Positions 44,981 to 53,126 of a stretch of 64,000 bases of DNA are shown here, piece after piece (the stretch's first letter is position 1; the number at the start of each line of letters is the position of its first letter). Under the pieces are notes generated by a model. The model searched no databases, was not told the origin of the DNA, and saw only the letters and a program-made list of their open reading frames with translations. The stretch is from JAXMAO01 sp046350375 (GTDB lineage Bacteria; Planctomycetota; Phycisphaerae; UBA1845; UTPLA1): contig JAXMAO010000005.1 of assembly GCA_046350375.1 (NCBI GenBank), forward strand, positions 186,001 through 250,000, read 5' to 3'. The translations under genes and the position numbers were made by a program.

Positions 44981-46390
44981 ATGCTCGAGGCGCGAAACCT
45001 CTGCCGGCGATTCGGCCCGACCTTGGCGCTGGCCGACGTGTCGGTCCGGTTTGACGCCGGATCGATTCACGCCGTGCTGGGCGAAAACGGCGCCGGCAAG
45101 TCGACGCTGATGCACATCCTCTATGGTCTGGTCCGGCCCGACCGCGGCGCGGTCTGGCTCGACGGCCGGCCGCTGCGGCTGCGGCGACCGGCCGACGCGC
45201 ACGCCGCCGGCATCGGCATGGTCCATCAGCACTTCATGCTGGTCGAGCGGATGACGGTCGCCGAGAACGTCGCGCTGGGGCTGCGCGGCGCGGGCTTCTG
45301 GCGCTCGCCGGCCGGCGCGGCCGAGCGGGCGCAGGCCGCCGCGCGGCGCGTCGGGTTGTCGATCGATCCGCGGGCGCGCGTCGAGGGACTCTCGGTCGGG
45401 CAGCGGCAGCGGGTGGAGATTCTCAAGGCACTGGCGCGCGAGGTGTCGACGCTTATCCTCGACGAGCCGACCGCCGTGCTCGCGCCGGCCGAAAGCGAAC
45501 AACTGTTCGCCACCCTGCGGCGTCTGCGCGCCGCGGGCTGTCGCGTGATCTTCATTTCGCACAAGCTGGCCGAGGTCGTGGCGCTGGCCGACCACGTGAC
45601 GGTGCTGCGGGCCGGCCGCGTGGTGCTGAGCGAGCCGGGCGGACTGCGCTCGCCCGGGGAGCTGGCCGCGGCGATGGTGGGCGCGAAGGTGCCGGCGCTG
45701 CCGCGCCGCGCGGCGCCGGCCGGGCCGGAGTCGCCGTGCGTGGCGACGCTGCCGGGCGGTGCGCCGCCGATGAAGCTGCGGGCGGGTGAGATCGTCGGCG
45801 TGGCGGGGGTCGATGGCAACGGCCAGGCGGAGCTGATCGAAGCGGTGCGGGCGCAGTGCCCGGAGGCGGCCTATATCGCGGCCGATCGGCATCGCGAATC
45901 GCTGGCGCTGCCGCTGAGCGTGACGGAGAACGTGCTGCTGAAGCGCAACGGCGCGGCCCCTTATTCGCGCTGCGGCTGGATCGACTGGCGCGCCGCGCGG
46001 CTGCATGCCGGCGACCTGGTGAGCCGGCACGACGTGCGCGGCCCGGGGCTGCAGGCGGCGGTCTCGGCGCTGTCGGGCGGCAACCAGCAGAAGCTGGTGG
46101 TGGCGCGCGAGCTGTCGGGCGCGCCGCGGCTGGTGATCGCCGTCAACCCGACGCGCGGGCTGGACGTGGCCGCGGCGCGATTCGTGCACGCGGCGCTGCT
46201 GGCGCGGCGCGACGCCGGCGCGGCCGTGCTGCTGGTCAGCGCCGACCTGGACGAGGTGCTGCAACTGTCCGACCGCGTGTGCGTCGCCTATGCCGGCCGG
46301 CTGAGCGAAGTGCGGCCGGACGCGGCGGGCGAATTCGACCTCGGCCAGATCGGGCGGCGGATGGCGGGGCTGGAGGCCGGCGGACCCTGA
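44981..46390 (+). CDS. Nucleoside-type ABC transporter ATPase (two NBDs)
   Basis: 469 residues with two fused nucleotide-binding domains, as in the BmpA-linked NupO/YufO group. The first has GENGAGKSTLMHILYGLV, the altered signature GLSVGQRQRVEI and TLILDEPTAVLAPAESEQL. The second has a degenerate Walker A (GVAGVDGNGQAELIEAV), an intact SALSGGNQQKLVVAREL signature, and NPTRGLD in place of DEPTRGLD, as usual for the group. ATG 44981 starts the family N-terminus. The next gene follows after 14 bases. It would power nucleoside or ribose-type uptake. Confidence 0.9.
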   Translation: MLEARNLCRRFGPTLALADVSVRFDAGSIHAVLGENGAGKSTLMHILYGLVRPDRGAVWLDGRPLRLRRPADAHAAGIGMVHQHFMLVERMTVAENVALGLRGAGFWRSPAGAAERAQAAARRVGLSIDPRARVEGLSVGQRQRVEILKALAREVSTLILDEPTAVLAPAESEQLFATLRRLRAAGCRVIFISHKLAEVVALADHVTVLRAGRVVLSEPGGLRSPGELAAAMVGAKVPALPRRAAPAGPESPCVATLPGGAPPMKLRAGEIVGVAGVDGNGQAELIEAVRAQCPEAAYIAADRHRESLALPLSVTENVLLKRNGAAPYSRCGWIDWRAARLHAGDLVSRHDVRGPGLQAAVSALSGGNQQKLVVARELSGAPRLVIAVNPTRGLDVAAARFVHAALLARRDAGAAVLLVSADLDEVLQLSDRVCVAYAGRLSEVRPDAAGEFDLGQIGRRMAGLEAGGP

Positions 46391-46404
46391 GCGCGGCGCT
46401 GGGA

Positions 46405-47445
46405 GTGTCGCCGCGCGGGGTGGCCACGGCGCTGGGCGCGCTGGTGGCCGGCGTCGCGGCGATGCTGCTGCTGGTGGCGGCGTTCGGCTATCCGGTCGGC
46501 GCGGTGGCCGAGGCGTTCTGCCTGTCGGCGGCCGGAAGTTGGCCGCGCGTCGCGGCGACGCTGCTGCTGGCCTGCCCGCTGCTGATCCTGTCGCAAGGCC
46601 AGGTGCTCTGCCTGCGGAGCAATGTCTGGAACATCGGCGCGGAAGGGCAGTACCTGGTGGGCGCGGCCGCGGGCGGACTGGCGGTGGCGGCGGGCGCGGG
46701 CCGATGCGGCGCGCTGGCGCCGCTGATCGTGCTGCTGGCCGGGTCGCTGGGGGGCGGCGCGTGGGCGGGCATTGCGGCGGCGCTGCGGCGCTATCGCGGC
46801 GTGCAGGAGGTGCTGAGCACGATCCTGCTGAATTTCGTGGCGGCCCAGGTGTTGTCGATCCTGGTGCGTGGGCCGCTGGTCGATCCGGCCAGTGCCGATC
46901 GCGACACCACTGCGCTGCTGCCCGGGGCGGCACGGCTGCCGATTCTCGATCGCGCCACCGGGCTGCACGCCGGCGTGCTGCTGGCGGCCGCGCTGGCGCC
47001 GCTGATGTGGCTGTTTCTGAATCAGACTATTTGGGGCTACCGGGCCCGCGTGTGCGGCGCGAATCCGCAGGCCGCGACGCTGGCCGGCATTTCGGCGCGG
47101 CGCTACGCCGCCGCGGCGCTGGTCGCGTCCGGCGCGCTGTCGGGCCTGGCCGGCGCGATCGAGCTGGCCGGCAACACGCATTATCTGGCGCCGGCGTTCG
47201 GCAACGGCTACGGCTACACCGCCGTGGCGGTGGCGCTGCTGGCGCGCGGCGGACCGCTGGCGGCGCTGCCGGGGGCGCTGTTCTTCGCGGCGCTCGAAAG
47301 CGGCGCGACCGGGCTTCAGAAGATGCCCGGCGCCGGCCTGCACGACTTCCCCACGGTGCTCACCTTCGCGGCGCAGGGAGTAGTCGTGCTGGTGATGCTG
47401 CTGTTGAACCGCGCCGCGCCGCGCCGGCCGGAGGTGGCGACATGA
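46405..47445 (+). CDS. Nucleoside ABC transporter permease, first subunit
   Basis: 346 residues, about nine membrane helices. The segment SNVWNIGAEGQYLVGAAAGG and the coupling loop RYRGVQEVLSTILLNFVA are family hallmarks, with VCGANPQAATLAGISARRYA later. Start is uncertain: GTG 46405 or GTG 46420 both fit; 46405 was taken. The 3' end overlaps the second permease gene by four bases (ATGA). Confidence 0.87.
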   Translation: MSPRGVATALGALVAGVAAMLLLVAAFGYPVGAVAEAFCLSAAGSWPRVAATLLLACPLLILSQGQVLCLRSNVWNIGAEGQYLVGAAAGGLAVAAGAGRCGALAPLIVLLAGSLGGGAWAGIAAALRRYRGVQEVLSTILLNFVAAQVLSILVRGPLVDPASADRDTTALLPGAARLPILDRATGLHAGVLLAAALAPLMWLFLNQTIWGYRARVCGANPQAATLAGISARRYAAAALVASGALSGLAGAIELAGNTHYLAPAFGNGYGYTAVAVALLARGGPLAALPGALFFAALESGATGLQKMPGAGLHDFPTVLTFAAQGVVVLVMLLLNRAAPRRPEVAT

Positions 47446-48341
47446 TCGCCCCGGCCGAATCGGGCGCACTGGCTTCGACGCTGCACCGCGGGCTTCAGGC
47501 GGCGGCGCCGCTGCTCTTGGCGGCCAGCGGCGAGCTGCTGTGTGAGCGCGCCGGGCTGCTCAACATCGGCGTCGAGGGGACGATGCTGATGGGGGCGCTG
47601 GCGGCCGTGCTGGCGGGCTGGGCGAGCGGCTCGGCGCTGGTCGGCGTGGTCGCGGCGGCAGCGGCCGGCGCCACGGTCGGCGCGATCTACGCCGCGTGGA
47701 CCGTCTCCGCGAAGCGCGACATGATCGTGACCGGGCTGGGAATCAACCTGGCGGCGCTGGGCACGAGCGGGATTGTGATCGAGCGCGTCGAGGCGGCCTG
47801 CGGAAGGATTATTCCGCCCGGTCTGCCGAGCGTCGCGGGCATCGACGCGCTGCTGCCGCTGGCGCTGGCGGGGGTGATCGCGCTGCGGCTGGGGCTGTGG
47901 CGGACGCGCCCGGGCTTGGCGCTGCGAGCGGTGGGCGAAAACCCGGAGGCGGCCGACACCGCGGGTGTGCGCGTCGCCGTCGTGCGCTGGACGGCGGCGC
48001 TGGTCGGTTCGGCGCTGAGCGGGCTGGGCGGCGCCTACCTGTCGATCGTGATGACGCGCGGCTTCCAGGAAAACATGACCGGCGGGCGCGGCTACCTGGC
48101 GCTGGCGCTGGTGATTCTGGGGCGCTGGTCGCCGTTCGGCGTGCTGCTGGCGGCGCTGATGTTCGGAATGCTCGATGCGCTGCAGGTGACGCTCCAGCCG
48201 TCGCTGGGCTCGGCCGCGCGCCTGTTGTACCCGGCGCTGCTGGCGCTGCCATACGTGATGACGCTGGCGGCGCTGTCGCGTTTCACCGGGCGGGCGCGTC
48301 CGCCGGCGGCGCTGGGACAGGTCTACGATCGCGGGCGCTGA
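47442..48341 (+). CDS. Nucleoside ABC transporter permease, second subunit
   Basis: 299 residues, about eight to nine membrane helices. GLLNIGVEGTMLMGALAAVL, the coupling segment KRDMIVTGLGINLAALG and AVGENPEAADTAGVRVAVVR are typical of the second permease in this group. It pairs with the upstream permease. The BmpA-type substrate-binding lipoprotein gene is absent here. The last 19 bases overlap the convergent membrane protein gene. Confidence 0.9.
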   Translation: MIAPAESGALASTLHRGLQAAAPLLLAASGELLCERAGLLNIGVEGTMLMGALAAVLAGWASGSALVGVVAAAAAGATVGAIYAAWTVSAKRDMIVTGLGINLAALGTSGIVIERVEAACGRIIPPGLPSVAGIDALLPLALAGVIALRLGLWRTRPGLALRAVGENPEAADTAGVRVAVVRWTAALVGSALSGLGGAYLSIVMTRGFQENMTGGRGYLALALVILGRWSPFGVLLAALMFGMLDALQVTLQPSLGSAARLLYPALLALPYVMTLAALSRFTGRARPPAALGQVYDRGR

Positions 48342-49873
48342 GCGCGAAGCGAGGCGGGGCAGCGTTCATAGCAGGCGGCCGCCGAGTCGCGGGCCAGCAT
48401 ACGCCACCGCGGCGCGGCCGACAGGTGGTGATCGAACGAACCGCCGGCGATTACGAACGCGAGCCGGGCGTCGCCGTCGTCGGCCCACCGCTCGATCCGG
48501 GCCGGGTCGTGCTGCGCGGCCTGCTCATACTCGACCAGTTCGGCCTCGCTGTACAGCTCGCAGCGATCGTCGATGAACAGCCGCGCCCGCGGAACGTGCC
48601 AGGTCAGCCAGCCGCCCAGCCGCATGTCGTTGATGACGCGCGGCGCGGCGGGCGATTGCTCGAGCGCGGCGCAGAGTGCCGTGCCGGCCGAGGTCGGCCA
48701 GGCGCGGTCGCGCGGTCCGCACCCGTCGGCGTCGCGCGGCAGGATGCCGATCGCTGGCAGCAGCAGGCCGATCAGCAGCGCCGCGACGGCCACCAGGCCG
48801 ACGGAGCCGCGCCGCGCGGGCGCGCCGGGGTCGACGCCGGCCGGTCCGCGGAGAATCTCGCCCAGCGCCACCAGGGTCGTCATCGCAAACAGCGGTCCGT
48901 GGCGGACGCGCGTCGCGGCCAGCAGCAGCCACGCCGCCGGCGCCAGCCACGCGAGTCGCGCGTTGCGCCAGCCGCGGCGGCGGAGCGCGGCGAAGTATCC
49001 GATCGCCAGCAGCAGACCGAAGCCGGTCGCTGGATCCGTCAGTGACGGCGGCGCGTGCTCGACGATGATCCGCGGCAATGCCGGCATGCGCATCAGTTGC
49101 AGCCAGGCGCGCGGCAGTTCCGCGCCGAACGGGTTGACCAGCGTCGCCGCGGCGCAGGCGATCGGCAGCGCCAGCGCCAGGCCGATCGGCACCGGCGGCG
49201 TGCGGCCGTTCGCGGCCCCCAGCGCAGCGCGGGCACGTTCCAGCAGCCAGCCGAACGCCACGAACGCCACCGTCGCGACGCCGCCCAGCGCGCCGCCGTG
49301 CAGGTTGCTCCAGAGCGCGATGATGACCGGCAGCGCCACCACCGCGCCGCGCCGGGCCCGACCCGCGTCGATCTCCAGCAGCAGCACATACACGCCGCCC
49401 AGCAGCGCAATGGTGAGCAGGTGCGGGCGGACCAGGAAGTGATACGAACTGGCGCCGATCGCCAGCACCAGCCAGGTCGCGGCGACCGGCCACTCGACGC
49501 CGGCGCGGAGCAGTCGCCCGGCTGCGGCGGCATAGCTGCCGGCCAGGAGCGCGGTCGCCGCCAAGAGCAGGCCGAACCAGCCGGCGCGGCGCTCGATCAG
49601 CGCCATCAGCAGCTCGGCGAGCCACTGCTGCGGAATCCAGCGCGTGGTCGCGTGTCGGAAGCCGAACGGGTCGGCGGTCGGCAGGCGCGCTTCGACGGCG
49701 ATGGTCCGCCCGACGACGGTGTGCCAGAAGACGCCCGGGTCGGCGAACAGGCGGTGTCGCCCGGCCAGCAGCAGCACGGCGGCGAGGACGACGAAGAACG
49801 CGACGGCCGGATCGACGGCGCGCCGCGAGGCGTCGGCCGGCAGGGCCATTCGGGTGTCGAGCGCGCGGGACAT
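48323..49873 (-). CDS. Polytopic membrane protein of unknown function
   Basis: 516 residues with about ten membrane segments in the first 390 and a soluble C-terminal domain of about 110 residues. The first loop FADPGVFWHTVVGRTIAVEA and the segment RWIPQQWLAELLMALIERR recall GT-C-like membrane proteins common in planctomycetes. The C-terminal part (RLGGWLTWHVPRARLFIDDR) is also typical of these. It may transfer a sugar or phospho-group outside the membrane, but I cannot name the substrate. It is divergent from the deaminase gene. Confidence 0.7.
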   Translation of the reverse strand: MSRALDTRMALPADASRRAVDPAVAFFVVLAAVLLLAGRHRLFADPGVFWHTVVGRTIAVEARLPTADPFGFRHATTRWIPQQWLAELLMALIERRAGWFGLLLAATALLAGSYAAAAGRLLRAGVEWPVAATWLVLAIGASSYHFLVRPHLLTIALLGGVYVLLLEIDAGRARRGAVVALPVIIALWSNLHGGALGGVATVAFVAFGWLLERARAALGAANGRTPPVPIGLALALPIACAAATLVNPFGAELPRAWLQLMRMPALPRIIVEHAPPSLTDPATGFGLLLAIGYFAALRRRGWRNARLAWLAPAAWLLLAATRVRHGPLFAMTTLVALGEILRGPAGVDPGAPARRGSVGLVAVAALLIGLLLPAIGILPRDADGCGPRDRAWPTSAGTALCAALEQSPAAPRVINDMRLGGWLTWHVPRARLFIDDRCELYSEAELVEYEQAAQHDPARIERWADDGDARLAFVIAGGSFDHHLSAAPRWRMLARDSAAACYERCPASLRAQRPRS

Positions 49874-49890
49874 CGCTTAGCATATCGTCC

Positions 49891-51120
49891 ATGAAGGCGC
49901 TGCGCGGGATCACAAACGGGCGGGTTCGCGGGCAGGCGGGCGCGGTCGAGATCGCGTTTTCGGACGACGGCCGGATCGCGCGGGTCGGCGCGCGGCTGCG
50001 GCTCGGTCGCGGCGCGGGCGTACTCGACGCGCGCGGCGGGCTGGTGTCGCCGGTGTTCGTCGATCCGCACCTGCACCTCGACCTGGCGTACACGGCCGAC
50101 CTGGTTCCGCGCAACGAAAGCGGCACGCTGATCGAGGCCATCCGGCTGTGGGCGGAATTCAAGAAGCAGGTGAAGCCGAAGGAGGTGGTGCCGCGGGCGG
50201 TGCGGGCCGTGCAGGCCGAGGTGGCGTTCGGCACGGGGGCGATTCGCACGCACGTCGACGTGGGCACCGCCGCCGGGCTGCGGCTGTGCGAGGGGGTGCT
50301 CGAGGCGCGGCAGCGCTGCCGGGCGATCTGCGACATCCAGGTGGCGGCGTTTCCGCAGGATGGCATCCTGCGCGACCCCGGCGCGTTCGAGCAGATGCGC
50401 CGCGCGATGGCGATGGGCTGCGACGTGGTGGGCGGCATCGCCCACAACGAGCGGACCGACGGCGACTCGCGCCGGCACATCGACAAGCTGTTCGAGCTGG
50501 CCGCCGAGCACGACGCCGACATCGACTGCCACATCGACGAAACCGACGACCCGGCGTCGCGCTGCACGGAATACCTGGCGGCGCAGACGATCGCCGCCGG
50601 CTGGCAGGGGCGCGTCACCGCCAGCCACGTCTGTGCCCTGGCGAGCTACGACGACGTGCACGCCCGCAAGGTGGTCGACCTGCTGGCCGAGGCGCGCGTC
50701 CACGTCATTACCAATCCGCAGGTGAATCTGCACCTTCAGGGGCGCTACGACGGCTATCCGCGGCGGCGCGGGCTGACGCGGGTGCGCCAGCTTCTGGCCG
50801 CGGGGGTGAACGTCGCGGCCGGGCAGGACTGCATTTGCGACCCGTTTTATCCGCTCGGGACGGGCCAGATGCTCGACGTGGCCCACACCCTGGTGCACGC
50901 CGATCACCTCTCGGCCCCGGACCAGATCGAACAGGCGTACGACTGCGTCACGACGCGGGCGGCGGGCGCCATGCGCCTGGCCGACTACGGAATCCGCCCG
51001 GGCGCCGCGGCGAATCTCGTAATCCTGCCGGTCGCCGACGCCCGCGAGGCGATCCGCCAACGTCCGGTTCCGACGCACGTCCTGAAAAACGCCCGGCTTC
51101 TGGTCCGCGGATCGGACTAG
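49891..51120 (+). CDS. codA: Cytosine deaminase (CodA-type amidohydrolase)
   Basis: Deaminates cytosine to uracil. 409 residues. Metal and catalytic residues fall at the same numbers as in the Escherichia coli enzyme apart from a one-residue shift at the start: His60 and His62 (PHLHLD), Gln156, His214 and Glu217 (CHIDE), His246 and Asp313. The conserved PQVNLHLQGRYDGYPRRRG and FYPLGTGQMLDVAHTL follow. Its closeness to nucleoside-type ABC genes suggests base salvage. It is divergent from the membrane protein gene, and its ATG is 17 bases from that start. Confidence 0.92.
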   Translation: MKALRGITNGRVRGQAGAVEIAFSDDGRIARVGARLRLGRGAGVLDARGGLVSPVFVDPHLHLDLAYTADLVPRNESGTLIEAIRLWAEFKKQVKPKEVVPRAVRAVQAEVAFGTGAIRTHVDVGTAAGLRLCEGVLEARQRCRAICDIQVAAFPQDGILRDPGAFEQMRRAMAMGCDVVGGIAHNERTDGDSRRHIDKLFELAAEHDADIDCHIDETDDPASRCTEYLAAQTIAAGWQGRVTASHVCALASYDDVHARKVVDLLAEARVHVITNPQVNLHLQGRYDGYPRRRGLTRVRQLLAAGVNVAAGQDCICDPFYPLGTGQMLDVAHTLVHADHLSAPDQIEQAYDCVTTRAAGAMRLADYGIRPGAAANLVILPVADAREAIRQRPVPTHVLKNARLLVRGSD

Positions 51121-51331
51121 CCAGCCCCGCCAACGGGCGTTCCATTCATCCGCGCTAATTCCGCGGCGTCACACATGAACTCCGCGCGCCCATCCTCAAG
51201 CGGCCAAGGGCATTCACCGATGTGGCAGGGGACAGAACGTGGCCCGGGTCGTACGCCGGGGGCACGACCGGTTGCGAGGTGTGAGTCACCGAGTTTCGCT
51301 CGCGAGTCTCGCGAGGCAAGGGAGCAAGGAC

Positions 51332-51769
51332 ATGAAACGCGCGGCCTTCACGTTGGTGGAACTGTTGATCGTGGTCATCATCCTCGGCATCCTCGCGGCG
51401 ATCGTCGTGCCGCAGTTCTCGGATGCCTCGACGGACACGCAGGTCAGCTCGCTGCGGACCAACCTGCAGACCATCCGCGGACAGATCGAGCTCTATCGCC
51501 TGCAGCACAGCGGCGCGTTTCCGACGTCCGCCGCGCTCTTCTCCGACCAGATGATCAAGAAGACCGACCTCGACGGCACGGTCAACGCCGCGGCCGGCAA
51601 GTACGGCCCGTATCTCCAGGCGATTCCGGCCAACCCCTTCAACAACAGCGCCGAGGTCACCAACAGCGCCGCCGACGCCACCAAGGGCTGGTTCTACGAC
51701 AAGGACACCGGCGTGTTCAAGGCCAACGACGGCGGCACGACCGCCAGCGTGGCGCACAGCAGCTACTAA
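51332..51769 (+). CDS. Type IV pilin / GspG-like major pseudopilin
   Basis: 145 residues. The class III signal is short and basic, MKRAA, then FTLVELLIVVIILGILAAIV with Glu at position 5. The residue before the cleavage point is Ala rather than Gly. The C-terminal half has the GspG/PulG layout (PTSAALFSDQMIKK onwards, FYDKDTGVFKANDGG). It is the first gene of the locus after a 211-base gap. A GGGAG sits seven bases before ATG 51332. It would be the main filament subunit of the pseudopilus or pilus. Confidence 0.9.
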   Translation: MKRAAFTLVELLIVVIILGILAAIVVPQFSDASTDTQVSSLRTNLQTIRGQIELYRLQHSGAFPTSAALFSDQMIKKTDLDGTVNAAAGKYGPYLQAIPANPFNNSAEVTNSAADATKGWFYDKDTGVFKANDGGTTASVAHSSY

Positions 51770-51887
51770 CCGCAGCGGCACGCACGTGCCCTTCCGCGGT
51801 CAATCGTCGCGGACCGGTCCCAGGCTGCCGCGCGGCCTGTGGACCGGTTCGCTCGTTTTCATCTTCGGCGTGCGAGGTCGGCGCGTG

Positions 51888-52376
51888 ATGCGACGCTCGT
51901 TCCTGATGCTCGAGGCGATGCTGGCGGCCGCCATCGTGGCCATCGCCGCCGCTGCCGCCGCCATTCCCTTCGCCGCCGGGCTGAACGCCGTCACCGACGC
52001 GCACCGCATCGAGAAGGCCGTCCTGCTGGCCGAGGCGATGCTGGCCGAGATTCGCGCCCGGCCGTTCGAAGATCCCAACACCCCCACCGATCACACGCTC
52101 GGCCCCGACGCCGGCGAATCCACCCGCACCGCGTACGACAACGTGGACGACTTCCACGGGCTCTCCGAGTCGGCCGGCGCGATGAAGTCTATGGCCGGCA
52201 CGACGATCTCCGACTCCGACCTGGCGTCGTTCTATCGCACCGTCAGCGTGCAGTACGTCACCATGCCCGGCCAGCTGGCGTGGGACAGCTACGCCTTTGC
52301 GCTGGTGACCGTGACGGTCAACGACAACCGCGGACCGGTCGTGACCGTCAAGCGGCTGCTCGCGCGGGAGTACTAG
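51888..52376 (+). CDS. Minor pseudopilin (GspI/PilV-like)
   Basis: 162 residues. It begins MRRSFLMLEAMLAAAIVAIA; read as Ser-1 then FLMLE, Glu is at position 5 of the mature protein. Gly at -1 is missing. The sequence FAAGLNAVTDAHRIEKAVLL AEAML follows the usual helical N-terminus of GspI/PilV. The ATG at 51888 follows GAGG; a GTG directly upstream adds one residue. It lies 118 bases downstream of the major pilin gene. Confidence 0.82.
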   Translation: MRRSFLMLEAMLAAAIVAIAAAAAAIPFAAGLNAVTDAHRIEKAVLLAEAMLAEIRARPFEDPNTPTDHTLGPDAGESTRTAYDNVDDFHGLSESAGAMKSMAGTTISDSDLASFYRTVSVQYVTMPGQLAWDSYAFALVTVTVNDNRGPVVTVKRLLAREY

Positions 52377-52377
52377 C

Positions 52378-53124
52378 GTGTCGAAGCGCGCGACAAGCTG
52401 TCGGCCCGGGCCGCGGTCGCGCCGCCGCGCGATGGTGCTCATGGAGCTCGTCGTCGGCGCCGCGCTGGCGGCGGTGGTGACGGCGGCGGCCTTCGCGATG
52501 CTCTATGCCGCGTCGCGCGCCAGCGACACGCTCGGCAGTCGGATCACGGTGCAGCGCCGCGGGCAGTATGCCGTGGCCAAGGTCGTCGGTGCGGTTCGCG
52601 CGGCGCGCGGCCTGGTCATCGCCGACACGAAGCGGATCGTGCTGTGGGCCGCCGACGACTACCCGGCCGCCGGCGGCAATGGCGTGCCCGGCGACGACCA
52701 GACGCAGCTCCTCGAAGTGCTCGAGATTTCCTACATCGCTGGCACGCGGACGCTGGTCGCGTCGCGCATCTCGTCGGGCGGGCTGACCGGCGGCCTGCTC
52801 GGCGCGGCGCAGGGCACCGTCAGCCTCTCGACCTTCGCGGCCAGCACGCTGTCCGACTACGCCAAGTCGCTCGGGCTGGACACGGCCGTCGTCAGCGAGA
52901 CCTGGGCCGAACAGGTCGCCGGCGCGGTGTTCAGCGGCTCGGGCCGGTCGGGCGAGACCCGCGCCGTCATCCTCGACCTCACCATCGGCGACTGCACGCT
53001 GACGCGCGTGTTTCACGGCGAGTCGGTCGAGCGCTCGCCGGGCGGCTACCTCTCCAGCGGCGGCACCACCACCGACGGCATGCCCGGCGTGCGGCTGCGC
53101 AGCACGGTGATCCCGTCGTGGTGA
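52378..53124 (+). CDS. Minor pseudopilin (GspJ/PilW-like)
   Basis: 248 residues. An Arg-rich leader precedes RRA, then MVLMELVVGAALAAVVTAAA, with Glu at position 5 if cleavage is after Ala. The body is beta-rich with a GspJ/PilW outline (QRRGQYAVAKVVGAVRAARG). The GTG 52378 follows the previous stop after one base (TAG-C-GTG). The 3' end overlaps or touches the next gene. Confidence 0.82.
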   Translation: MSKRATSCRPGPRSRRRAMVLMELVVGAALAAVVTAAAFAMLYAASRASDTLGSRITVQRRGQYAVAKVVGAVRAARGLVIADTKRIVLWAADDYPAAGGNGVPGDDQTQLLEVLEISYIAGTRTLVASRISSGGLTGGLLGAAQGTVSLSTFAASTLSDYAKSLGLDTAVVSETWAEQVAGAVFSGSGRSGETRAVILDLTIGDCTLTRVFHGESVERSPGGYLSSGGTTTDGMPGVRLRSTVIPSW

Positions 53125-53126
53125 GC

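Noticed and set aside
51260..51276. Sigma-54-like promoter (GGCACG then TTGCG) before the major pilin gene
   Set aside because: The spacing between the GG and GC elements is one base too long, and the first base of the -24 element does not fit.
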